Positions 1-8,821 of a stretch of DNA of 64,000 bases are shown in pieces. The translations under genes were made by a program, and so were the position numbers. The notes under the pieces are model-generated. The model had not been told where the DNA came from, made no database searches, and saw nothing but the letters and a program-made list of their open reading frames with translations. Position 1 is the stretch's first letter. Each line of letters starts with the position of its first letter. The DNA is from Polynucleobacter sp. MWH-HuK1 (lineage in GTDB: Bacteria > Pseudomonadota > Gammaproteobacteria > Burkholderiales > Burkholderiaceae): positions 1 to 64,000 of the forward strand of contig NZ_JACVPP010000001.1 of the NCBI RefSeq assembly GCF_018881815.1. Reading direction: 5' to 3'.

Positions 1-3000
1 CCTGAGGTGATGGTGTTGTTGAGGGTGTTGCCTACACCAATAAAGTTACCAGCACCGATAAATTCGAGATTTTCAATGGAATTGATTGAGGCTGCACCGA
101 GGCTAAACGCACTACCAGCAAAATCATTAGCAATTTGCAAAGTATCAATACCTTCGCCGCCATCAATTGAGCCACTTGGTGAATGAACAACGATTGTGTC
201 GTTACCACTCCCGCCACTAATAGTATCTACGCCTGAAATTCCATCAATAGTGTCATTAGCAGCACCGCCGGTAATGACGTTATTTCCAGAGTCACCGTAC
301 AAAGTCGTCGATAGGCCTGCGCCAGCAATTGAAGTGAGGTTCTCAACATTGTCATACTTAGTTGCACGCAAATCTAATGTGCTTAAGCTAGTAATAATCG
401 TATCAATTCCACCAGTGTCATAACCACTGCTGGTTTTTTCTTCAATACTGTCGCCTGCATTATCAATTACATAGGTATCATTCCCTTCCCAACCCCTCAA
501 AAGGTCAATACCCGCTCCACCATCTAGGTAGTCATTTCCATAGTAGCCATTGAGGTCGTCATTGCCATCACCGCCAAACAAACTGTCACCCAAGAGGGTT
601 CCCAATCTATTCACAACTCCAGCTGGAGAGTTGGCGTCTAAAGTTACTCCATCAACATTGCGCAGGTTATAAACATCCAGCTCTTCTTGGGTATCGAGTC
701 GGCTAGCAGTCAGGAAGTCATTGCCAGCTCCACCAATAATGGTGTTACCCGATCCAAATGCAGCTATGAAATCCGCTCCAGCAGTACCAAGAAGCGAAGT
801 AGCATTAGAGCCCGCGCCTAATGCTATATTGACGGTACCGTTAAGGATATTTCCGGAAAGTTGAAGATTCTCGACGGTGTTATTACCAGTGTAGGCAATG
901 CCATTCCATTCATACTGGCCTGCAATTGTCGTTTTACCAAACCAAGCATCTTGGCCGGCAAGCGATTGGGAGCCATCCCTCAGCCCCACATAAAAATCAG
1001 CACCGTCAACACCGCCACGACGAATATTGAGATAGGCGCTAGAACTAAGGGTGCTTGGCTGATTTACAGTCACCCTAAGAGTATCAATACCTAAACTATC
1101 AATAATGACATTACTGAACTGATTCGGCCCACTAGGATCAAAGTTGCCAGTAAAGGCTGTTGATCCGGCTGTGTAATTCACCAGATAAACATCGTTACCC
1201 GTTGAGCCAATTAATATATTGCTACCAGAACCGCCATCCAATGAATCGTTTCCAGAACCACTTCGAAGGGTATCGCTACCCTCCAAACCTAGCATCGTAT
1301 TATTTAAATTATTACCAATCAGGAAATCATTACCAGAGGTGCCAACGAAATAGGTTTGACTTGGTGAAATGGGCGTAGTTACATTAGGGAAATCATGATT
1401 TTGAATAATCGCCGATACATCGTAAACAACAGCAGAAGATGCGTCACGGAAACCAATCTGCTCAACAGTACTACTAATAGTAACTACTTGACTAGTATTG
1501 CGATTGACAACTTGAATACTTGATGGATTTGGATTTGAGACCCAATCCCAAGAAACAACGCTCCATTCATTTGCATTACCAGTCAATACCGCAGTATCAC
1601 GACCATCGCCACCATCTAAATAGTTATTACCTGAGAGACTAGCAATTAAAGTATCGTCACCTGCAGCGCCAAACAAGCTATCTTGCCCTGCAGATCCGCC
1701 ATCCAAAATATTATTTGCTTGATTTCCGGTAATAACGTCAGCAAGATTGCTGCCCACTACGTTTTCAATAGAGGTTAACCGGGATAATACTTGACCATTT
1801 ATCCCAGCGTAACTAGCGGTTCCATAAGCACTTTGACTTGAACTCAGCAGGTCTGCCAACATAACATGCAGACCTGAACCAGCGGTTAAATTGGAGAAGG
1901 ATACAGTGTCAATTCCAAAGCCACCGTCAATGGTGTCACTTCCTCCTGCAGAAATGAGGGTGTCATTTCCCCCATACAAGAAAACTGTGTCATTACCCGC
2001 GCCAGTGTAAAAAGTATCGTTACCAATCAATGCGGCCGAATCAGACAAGTCATCAACCTTAATAAAGCTAGTTACTCCATTGAAGTCATTTGTCTCGATT
2101 AGCTGTCTACTACCATTATCTCCAATCGCTGTATTTTTAAATGAGACAATTTTTGCCAGCTTCGGGTCTATTTGACTGAAGAAGTTATTCATACCGTTGG
2201 GTATGGTGCTGACTAGTTTAGACTGTCCAACGCCTGTGAAAATCCCTGATAAATAAGGGTTGGTACCTGCAACCAAATCTACAGCAACCTCAAACTGCGC
2301 ATAAATAGAGGAGGCCCCATTGATAGTTACGCCGTCTAGTTTTGGGTTTCCAACAGCAAGAGATGGCATATCAAATTGAAATACAGCCCTACCACTTGCA
2401 AAAGATACTAGGGTGATTTTGGTCGCATAACTAATATCCAAACCACCACCACTAAAATAGCCATTGCTATTTGAGTTCTCATCATTAGTAAATCCTATTG
2501 CTGTGTAATTCGCAAAGGTGACTTGACTCGTAGGGGTTGCTGATGCAACGCCTGAGATTGTGAATGCAGCAGCATCATTACCGGCTTCATCTTGTATAAC
2601 ACCATCTAACTGATTGATTCCTGTAGAGCCCGCTGGCGGTGTATATGTAAGAGAAACTGTCTTTCCGGGAATGATAGATTTCGCTAAATTAAGCTCATAT
2701 CCATTCCATTGTGATTTAATGCCAACAATATCAACCTGAACACCATCAACTGTTGCAGTAAAACGTGGCAATAACTTCGCATCAACTACACCCTGCCACT
2801 GTGATTGAGCAACATTACCTGGACTGTTACTGGAAGTTCCAGTGCCATTCATGGCCAAGAACATGCTGGTCTCAGCAACATACAACTTACTTTGAACAGG
2901 CGCTAAAGTATCGTAATAAACAGTTGTCTTATCGGCCTGACCAGGGCCTGATGCACCATACCATGTAGCACCATTTAAATTTGAAAGCTGTGCATTATTA

Positions 3001-5381
3001 CTAACCTGTATGTTAAATGAATACGCAGCTTGTAAAGGTGTTGTGCTGGTATCTATCAGATTAATTTGGCGAAAGATCTCGCTCATTTGAGCGCCAGTTA
3101 AATCATTGAGTAGATTGCCTGCAGAATCAAAATGGCCAATCAGAAGATCGTAGTTACCGCTATTGTTTAAACCAGCAACAACCTTAGCTTTTAATCCGGT
3201 AATTTGCTGTGAGCTATTAGTACTCTCGTTATAGTCCCAAAATGCGGGAAGACTAACCCAATTTACCGTTTTCGCCGCTCCATCTGCAGTAAGGGAAAAA
3301 TAGGTAGGCAGAGTATTAGCATCCACCCATGGAGCAAAGTCTAGCTGGGCAGTCGGATAGCTACCAAGCGCATGAATACGCAACATTCCCAAATCAGCAT
3401 TGAGATCGTTGATGGTTGGCTGCTGTACATTTATACCATTGACATTTTCCCAATAACCATAGGAAAGTGGCTGGCCAATTTTTTGAATTTGGTTTGCAGG
3501 TGGCAATATCGCCGAATTACCATCTTGCGACAACGTGACTCGATTAGTAATCCAGCTTGGGTTTGTAGGATCCGGCCAGCGATAAAATTGGGAGGACCAT
3601 GAGTTGTCACTTGAATTGTAGTAGTAACCGTTTGGTCCACCACGAACGGTAGAGGTATCAGAATCGCGCTCCCACTGATTGAGGGTTAAATCGACATAAA
3701 TGGGAGCACTGCCCTGAGCAGAGGTGAGGGCAATCGTAGTATAAGCATTGGTGCTTAACGCCCCACCGCTACCTTGGCCAGAGGTATTGCCATCTGAAAA
3801 TACCCAATTAATGCGAATATCTTCAGTTGTAGCAGAAGCATTCGAGTTGGAGTAGGCGATGGAATTTAAAACCGTATTAACTTCAGCCTGACTTGCTGAG
3901 CTATTAAATAAAAGACTGAGTGTGCCGGCTGAGTTTTGTGTAACCGTACCAATGGACTCACCATCAAGCAATATAGAGCCGCCTTGATTTAAGGCGGATA
4001 TACGGCCACCAAATGTTGAAAAGACATCTTGGGAGTTTGCGCCACCATTTCTCGCGAGGGTGACACTAGAGCCTGCAAAATTACCTTGTGCAGCTAAACC
4101 CGAATCACTAACAATGAGTCCGGCAGGAGCAATCGGAATTGCTGAAGTACCTGCGCGATAAGTAACATCATTAAGCTCGGCGCCATTCGCGATTGGGTTA
4201 GCGCTAAATGAAGTATCAAGAACCCCAGAAGAGGTCAAGCGAACAACTTGCGAACCTAAATTTCCATCGCCAGAAACGAGAATCTTGCCATCAGCTTGTA
4301 ATGCGATATCCCAGGCACGATTGATACCAACACTCCAAGAAATAACAGAAGTTCCGCCACTACCAAAGGATGTATCAAAAGAACCATCGCTATTTAAACG
4401 AACTACCGTTGGACCGTTAGACATACCCCCGATTAAAATCTTGCCATCAGGTTGCAAATCAAGAGATGTAGCTTCTGCATAGTTATTACTTGCAAATGGA
4501 ATACTCTTGATTCCAGTACCGCCAAATGATGTGTCTAAACTTCCATCGGCATTGAATCTAGCCAAAGCAAATTGAGAGCTATAGCTACCACCAATCGATG
4601 ACCCGCCAACAGTACCGCTAACTAGTATTTTTCCATTAGCATCTTGAATTAATCCCGATGGATTAAAGTGCCCATCCGTAATTAAAGAGGAAATACGTGC
4701 GGATGCAACGGTTGTAGGAACAAAAGTGTTGTCTAGGCTACCGTTTTCGTTATACCTAGTAACAACACCATTCCAGCTTGCCGTCAGAATTTTTCCATCA
4801 GCCTGTAGGGTGCTGATATCAACATTGCTTGCGTAAAAAGTCCCGCTAGTACCGAAAGTATTATCTACGGAACCATCGCTGTTAAACCGTGCGATCGTGC
4901 CATTATTGTGAGTGACAATGAGCTTGCCTGCTGAATTGAAATTAATAGCAGAAATGCTGCTCCAGGTTGAATTAAGATTTTCAGTGATGGTGCCACCAGA
5001 ACCAAATGAGGTGACTTTAGTTCCATCAAAATTGTATTTAGTGATCGACTGATGCCCAGCCAACACAAAGGTACTAGTTGCTTCATCTACAGCAATGACT
5101 GGAAAACCAGATCCGCCGTTCGATGTAGTGGCCATACTTACTACACCATCATTTACTCCATCATTTCCAAAACCTAAAACTAAATTACCGTTCGCATCAA
5201 AAAGAGCGACGCCTACCGGCGCATTGCTAGTGATGTTGGTTGAGAGCGCAGCAAGGATATTGCCGTTAGGCAAAGTTGCCAGATTTGTTGCATACGAATA
5301 AACGCCGGCACCCCCAAACTGTATGCCGGTGATACCATCACCCACATTTAAAAAACTAGGAGCGGTATTGTTTATTGCCAT
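1..5381 (-). CDS. Giant secreted repeat adhesin (delta-60 propeller plus RTX repeats), 3' end beyond window
   Basis: The minus-strand frame is open from an ATG at 5381 to the left edge, giving about 1793 residues without the C-terminus. The N-terminal 400 or so residues contain repeats of the delta-60 type (LQPDGKILIGG, LQADGKILVSG, followed by RLNSDGSFDTSFG), which are expected to form a beta-propeller. A middle region has cadherin/Ig-like and SwmB-like segments (VSLTYTPPAG, IQDEAGNDAAAFTIS). From about position 2050 down to base 1 the protein is made of hemolysin-type calcium-binding nonapeptides such as GGNDTLISAGGSDTIDGG and LDGGSGSNILIGSTGNDVY. Such proteins are exported by type I secretion using a C-terminal signal, which would lie off the window. 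The adaptor and ABC genes lie just upstream on the same strand. The likely role is a large extracellular adhesin. The ligand is unknown. Confidence 0.85.
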   Translation of the reverse strand, partial: MAINNTAPSFLNVGDGITGIQFGGAGVYSYATNLATLPNGNILAALSTNITSNAPVGVALFDANGNLVLGFGNDGVNDGVVSMATTSNGGSGFPVIAVDEATSTFVLAGHQSITKYNFDGTKVTSFGSGGTITENLNSTWSSISAINFNSAGKLIVTHNNGTIARFNSDGSVDNTFGTSGTFYASNVDISTLQADGKILTASWNGVVTRYNENGSLDNTFVPTTVASARISSLITDGHFNPSGLIQDANGKILVSGTVGGSSIGGSYSSQFALARFNADGSLDTSFGGTGIKSIPFASNNYAEATSLDLQPDGKILIGGMSNGPTVVRLNSDGSFDTSFGSGGTSVISWSVGINRAWDIALQADGKILVSGDGNLGSQVVRLTSSGVLDTSFSANPIANGAELNDVTYRAGTSAIPIAPAGLIVSDSGLAAQGNFAGSSVTLARNGGANSQDVFSTFGGRISALNQGGSILLDGESIGTVTQNSAGTLSLLFNSSASQAEVNTVLNSIAYSNSNASATTEDIRINWVFSDGNTSGQGSGGALSTNAYTTIALTSAQGSAPIYVDLTLNQWERDSDTSTVRGGPNGYYYNSSDNSWSSQFYRWPDPTNPSWITNRVTLSQDGNSAILPPANQIQKIGQPLSYGYWENVNGINVQQPTINDLNADLGMLRIHALGSYPTAQLDFAPWVDANTLPTYFSLTADGAAKTVNWVSLPAFWDYNESTNSSQQITGLKAKVVAGLNNSGNYDLLIGHFDSAGNLLNDLTGAQMSEIFRQINLIDTSTTPLQAAYSFNIQVSNNAQLSNLNGATWYGASGPGQADKTTVYYDTLAPVQSKLYVAETSMFLAMNGTGTSSNSPGNVAQSQWQGVVDAKLLPRFTATVDGVQVDIVGIKSQWNGYELNLAKSIIPGKTVSLTYTPPAGSTGINQLDGVIQDEAGNDAAAFTISGVASATPTSQVTFANYTAIGFTNDENSNSNGYFSGGGLDISYATKITLVSFASGRAVFQFDMPSLAVGNPKLDGVTINGASSIYAQFEVAVDLVAGTNPYLSGIFTGVGQSKLVSTIPNGMNNFFSQIDPKLAKIVSFKNTAIGDNGSRQLIETNDFNGVTSFIKVDDLSDSAALIGNDTFYTGAGNDTVFLYGGNDTLISAGGSDTIDGGFGIDTVSFSNLTAGSGLHVMLADLLSSSQSAYGTASYAGINGQVLSRLTSIENVVGSNLADVITGNQANNILDGGSAGQDSLFGAAGDDTLIASLSGNNYLDGGDGRDTAVLTGNANEWSVVSWDWVSNPNPSSIQVVNRNTSQVVTISSTVEQIGFRDASSAVVYDVSAIIQNHDFPNVTTPISPSQTYFVGTSGNDFLIGNNLNNTMLGLEGSDTLRSGSGNDSLDGGSGSNILIGSTGNDVYLVNYTAGSTAFTGNFDPSGPNQFSNVIIDSLGIDTLRVTVNQPSTLSSSAYLNIRRGGVDGADFYVGLRDGSQSLAGQDAWFGKTTIAGQYEWNGIAYTGNNTVENLQLSGNILNGTVNIALGAGSNATSLLGTAGADFIAAFGSGNTIIGGAGNDFLTASRLDTQEELDVYNLRNVDGVTLDANSPAGVVNRLGTLLGDSLFGGDGNDDLNGYYGNDYLDGGAGIDLLRGWEGNDTYVIDNAGDSIEEKTSSGYDTGGIDTIITSLSTLDLRATKYDNVENLTSIAGAGLSTTLYGDSGNNVITGGAANDTIDGISGVDTISGGSGNDTIVVHSPSGSIDGGEGIDTLQIANDFAGSAFSLGAASINSIENLEFIGAGNFIGVGNTLNNTITS

Positions 5382-5560
5382 ATCAATATCTCAAGTAATG
5401 AATCAATCAAACACCACCCTAAATTTAGAGTGAATATTGATTGATTTTAGTATTTTTTGAGATAAAGAGCAGGGATTAATTCAAAACTTTAGAACTATTT
5501 GAGATTAACCGAGATAATATAAAATTACACTATATAAGTTATTGATTTAATTAAATAAAT

Positions 5561-5857
5561 TTACTTTTTAGCTTTTTTATCAGCCTCAGCAGCAGACTCG
5601 ACCTGAGCTGTTGCTGGATTGGCCTTTTGATTTTGCTCTTGAGCCTTTTGCAAATCAGCCACTAAGCGGTTCAAACTATCTCTTAGTTGCACTGCAGCAT
5701 TTATCGGCATAGCAAGCCTTCCAGCTAGACGGGGATTTAACTTAGTGTTTTCCTTTGGGTCTGGATATAAAGTCAATAGATCAATTTTCAACACTTGGCC
5801 ATTAAAGAAAAGAGCGCCAACACCGTCGATATATACGTCTGCACCTTCTAAACTCAT
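5561..5857 (-). CDS. Small protein of unknown function in the type I secretion locus
   Basis: This is a 98-residue protein starting MSLEGADVYIDG and ending in a charged, alanine/lysine-rich tail (about residues 75-98). It has no signal peptide or membrane segment. The layout is a short beta-rich N-terminus (ADVYIDGVGALFF, QVLKIDLLTLY) followed by the helix RLAMPINAAVQLRDSLNRL, which loosely recalls DUF3467-type proteins. That resemblance is from memory and weak. It sits between the giant adhesin and the HlyD-like adaptor with about 20 bases to the latter, so it is probably co-transcribed with the secretion genes. It could be a chaperone or accessory protein for secretion, but nothing in the sequence proves this. 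Confidence 0.6.
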   Translation of the reverse strand: MSLEGADVYIDGVGALFFNGQVLKIDLLTLYPDPKENTKLNPRLAGRLAMPINAAVQLRDSLNRLVADLQKAQEQNQKANPATAQVESAAEADKKAKK

Positions 5858-5879
5858 ACCACCTCCAATAAAAAATTAA

Positions 5880-7322
5880 TTAATTTGGCTCAGACAATAC
5901 CGACCTGCCTGCGCGCATCATCGTACTTACTAAGTAGGATAGCAGAGAGCGTCGTTGACCTAAAACATAGACATCGACCGGTATTCCCGCAGTAAGAAAT
6001 GCCCGCTGACGACAATGCGCATCACAAGGAAAACTCACAATCGCTTCATACATAGGCGGATCATTCGGGGTTTCTTGCCTTACATCTGCAGTTACAGAAA
6101 TAACGCTGCCGTGAAATTCTGGTGAGAGACTCTGATTATGGGTTTGCAATCGAACAATCGCATCTTGACCAACATGCACATTCGCATGATCGGCCGGTTT
6201 GTAAGTGGCAATAGCAACCAAATCCTCGCCTGTTGGCACAATTTCCATGAGAGGTTCACGTGGCGCCAGCAAGATGCCAGGACGCAGTTTCCTTAAGGCT
6301 GTTACGTAGCCAGTCTGCGGGGCAACAATGCGCAAATTTTGGCTAGAGCGATAAGCGTACTTTAAGCCGGCATATTGCGATTCGAAATCCGAAATGAGTG
6401 CAGCATAGTCAGCACGATTTTTATCAGAGAATTCAGAACGGATATCTAAAAGCTGACGTTGTAAATCAAGTTGTTTGTTTTTTCGATCAGATAACTCAAC
6501 ACTTTTAGAAGCCAAACTTTGCTTTGCATTGATAACTTGATTTTCTTGATCAAGTAAAGCGGCTTCTGCATAGAAATTCTGACGAACTAACTCTTTTTTC
6601 TTTTGATAAATTTCTTTTTGAATTTGTAAACGTCGCTCTTCATTGATCACAGCCTTTTCGGTACGCTCAACATCCTCTGTAGTGTGATCTAGCTGGCCTT
6701 GCGCAATTTCAATGCGAGCTTTATATGAATTGACGAAACCATCCGCAACCTTCTTCTCATGAGCGCAATATCGCTCAAGATATTGCTCTGGGATGAGATC
6801 CAGATTGGTAGGGCTTTGAAAATCTGATAACTCCACAATCGCTCGGTAACGCTCAAGCTTACAAGCCTTAGCCGCTGCATTATTTAATTGTGAGGTGAGC
6901 TCTGAATTAATACGAGGCTCATCCAAAAGTGCAAGCACATCACCCTTGTTTACCAACTGACCGTCAGTAACGCTTACTTCCAGAATAATGCCGCCCTCTA
7001 AAGTCTCAATCGGTAACTTTTTTTGCACAAACCCTAATTGACCCATCAAGTTCACAGATGAACTCAGTGGTACCAGAAGTACTGCCAAAAATAAACCCAT
7101 CACCAGGGCATTACGATTTCGTTTAATCGCTAAAAAACCTCGGGAGCCCTCATTAAAGTATTTTAAAAACTTATTGAGCTTTGCAACCATACGTAACGCG
7201 CGTTTGCGACGTGCTGGAGTCAAAATATACCGATGAAATACTTTATTAAGCCAATGCAGGCACTTTCCTATGAAAGAAAATATCTTCGAGAGAAATTGCC
7301 AAACTGGCTGGATTAACTTCAA
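5880..7322 (-). CDS. HlyD-family periplasmic adaptor (membrane fusion protein) of type I secretion
   Basis: This 480-residue protein would link the inner-membrane ABC component to an outer-membrane channel. It has an unusually long basic cytoplasmic N-terminus (residues 1-70), one membrane segment around residues 72-92 (ALVMGLFLAVLLVPL), and a split lipoyl/barrel-sandwich domain. The first half of that domain contains GGIILEVSVTDGQLVNKGDVL (abridged, about 110-130) and the second half is near residue 330 (RIVAPQTGYVTALRKLRPG). Between them lies a long charged coiled coil (about 200-310), and a beta-barrel domain with a DVYVLG strand near the C-terminus follows. No TolC-like gene lies in the window. 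The start is 3 bases after the stop of the upstream ABC gene, so the two are surely translated from one mRNA. Confidence 0.9.
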   Translation of the reverse strand: MKLIQPVWQFLSKIFSFIGKCLHWLNKVFHRYILTPARRKRALRMVAKLNKFLKYFNEGSRGFLAIKRNRNALVMGLFLAVLLVPLSSSVNLMGQLGFVQKKLPIETLEGGIILEVSVTDGQLVNKGDVLALLDEPRINSELTSQLNNAAAKACKLERYRAIVELSDFQSPTNLDLIPEQYLERYCAHEKKVADGFVNSYKARIEIAQGQLDHTTEDVERTEKAVINEERRLQIQKEIYQKKKELVRQNFYAEAALLDQENQVINAKQSLASKSVELSDRKNKQLDLQRQLLDIRSEFSDKNRADYAALISDFESQYAGLKYAYRSSQNLRIVAPQTGYVTALRKLRPGILLAPREPLMEIVPTGEDLVAIATYKPADHANVHVGQDAIVRLQTHNQSLSPEFHGSVISVTADVRQETPNDPPMYEAIVSFPCDAHCRQRAFLTAGIPVDVYVLGQRRSLLSYLVSTMMRAGRSVLSEPN

Positions 7323-7324
7323 GC

Positions 7325-8821
7325 TTACGCTTCTTTCTTGCGTAACTGCATGTCGCCTGCGTCATTAATTGTTAACCAGCAATCCGACAAGTCAACGAGT
7401 TGACGGTCGTTCGAAGCAATCACCATGGTTGCACCAGCAGCCTTAGCCGCAGCCAAACCCTCAACTACTTGATTACGCGCCCTCGCATCCATACCCATCA
7501 TCGGATCATCAATCACTAAAAGCTCGCCAACAGTCTTGGTAAGAATTTTTTTAATATCGTGCAAGCGGATAGTGTAAAAAGATAGCCCTTCATTTGCATC
7601 ATAAAAATCAGATTGATTCATATACCGAATTAAATCCCAGGGCTGAGAGTATTGGGTTTTCAAATCAATGCGCCCAACATGCATTGTTCGGATCCCTAAA
7701 ATTGATTCCAGTAAAAGTGTTTTTCCTTGACCCACCCCTGCAGATACAACACAAATCTGTCCAGCCTGAACTTCGAATGATTCAGCAAGCTTTATCTTGA
7801 ATTCACCTTGATGAATCTCCAAAGGCGCCACAAACTGCAAGCTATCCACCTTTTTCTTTGGGTCCATAACAGGCTCTTCAGGTAAAGCAGGCTGCGCAAT
7901 CACAGTGAGGGCATTGGAAGAGGATGCGTTGGTAGCTTTCAACTTTGCCGCACTCAAGGATTTCGGCGGATTAGCTGCAGCTAAAGTAAATATCTTAAAG
8001 ATCAATGAAATCTGACGCAGTCGTTCAGCAGGCTGCAATAGTCGTTGCGAGAAGAATGAAATCGGCAGCAAAAATCCTGTAGGTAGGTTATCTGCAATGA
8101 TCAAAAATGCGGCTAAGGATAAAAGCAATAAAGATGCGGAGTATCGAAACGTCCCCATTCTTGCCGCATCTGCCGCCCCAGACCATGGGGAGTATGTTAA
8201 CTTAGGGCTTGCAAAATAAAAGCGCATGCGTCTAGGGGATGAGCCCATCCAACGATAGAACCAGCTTTTACGAACCCCTGCTAAACGATCGCTCTGCACA
8301 CCCTTATTTTGCTGAGCCATTTTGAATTGGAAGATATACCCATATCCCAGCAAAAATAATAAGATTAATAAGAACAGCTTGAAGCTAACAAATAAGGTTA
8401 AGACCAACACTGCAATTGGGAAAAAGACTTGCAATGCAGCGCCTGCAACCGCCACAAAATCTCCTGATCGTAGAGAAATCATGATAGATTGCAAAAGACG
8501 TATATGAGGCGTTACCTCGCGACCACGAGCAAATAGGAGGATTCCCTCTTGTGGCGATAAAACTTCTAACATGCGTCTACGAATGAGGAGCAAGCCAGCG
8601 GTCCTCAAGCGGTCGTAGGTATTACTTAAGCGCAAAGCGACCAAAGAAAATATCAACAACACCACCAAGGAGACCAAATTTCCGGAGGGCAAAATCTTAC
8701 TGAATAGATTGGATGTAAAGAAAAATGGCAGCAATAACAAGCCATCCGCAATAACGGCAGCAATGATTGTTCGCGAGAGCAATGGATCCCGCATGATCTT
8801 GACGATCGGTGAATCATTCAT
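7325..8821 (-). CDS. Type I secretion ABC-like membrane protein with degenerate ATPase domain
   Basis: This is a 498-residue fusion of a membrane domain and an ABC-like domain. Hydrophobic segments lie at about 17-36, 46-63, 121-140, 143-162 and 229-255, and a nucleotide-binding-like domain covers 325-498. The P-loop is intact (AGVGQGKT, 361-368) and a Q-loop-like MNQSDF follows at 401-406. The LSGGQ signature and its helical subdomain are absent: only about 35 residues separate the Q-loop from Walker B. Walker B is LLVIDD, so the catalytic Glu is Asp, and the H-switch position is Asn (IASNDRQL). It overlaps the upstream TPR gene by 8 bases and is followed after 3 bases by the adaptor gene. 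It may bind ATP but poorly hydrolyse it, or may work with another ATPase. The reading frame has no stop or shift, which argues for selection. Confidence 0.8.
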   Translation of the reverse strand: MNDSPIVKIMRDPLLSRTIIAAVIADGLLLLPFFFTSNLFSKILPSGNLVSLVVLLIFSLVALRLSNTYDRLRTAGLLLIRRRMLEVLSPQEGILLFARGREVTPHIRLLQSIMISLRSGDFVAVAGAALQVFFPIAVLVLTLFVSFKLFLLILLFLLGYGYIFQFKMAQQNKGVQSDRLAGVRKSWFYRWMGSSPRRMRFYFASPKLTYSPWSGAADAARMGTFRYSASLLLLSLAAFLIIADNLPTGFLLPISFFSQRLLQPAERLRQISLIFKIFTLAAANPPKSLSAAKLKATNASSSNALTVIAQPALPEEPVMDPKKKVDSLQFVAPLEIHQGEFKIKLAESFEVQAGQICVVSAGVGQGKTLLLESILGIRTMHVGRIDLKTQYSQPWDLIRYMNQSDFYDANEGLSFYTIRLHDIKKILTKTVGELLVIDDPMMGMDARARNQVVEGLAAAKAAGATMVIASNDRQLVDLSDCWLTINDAGDMQLRKKEA

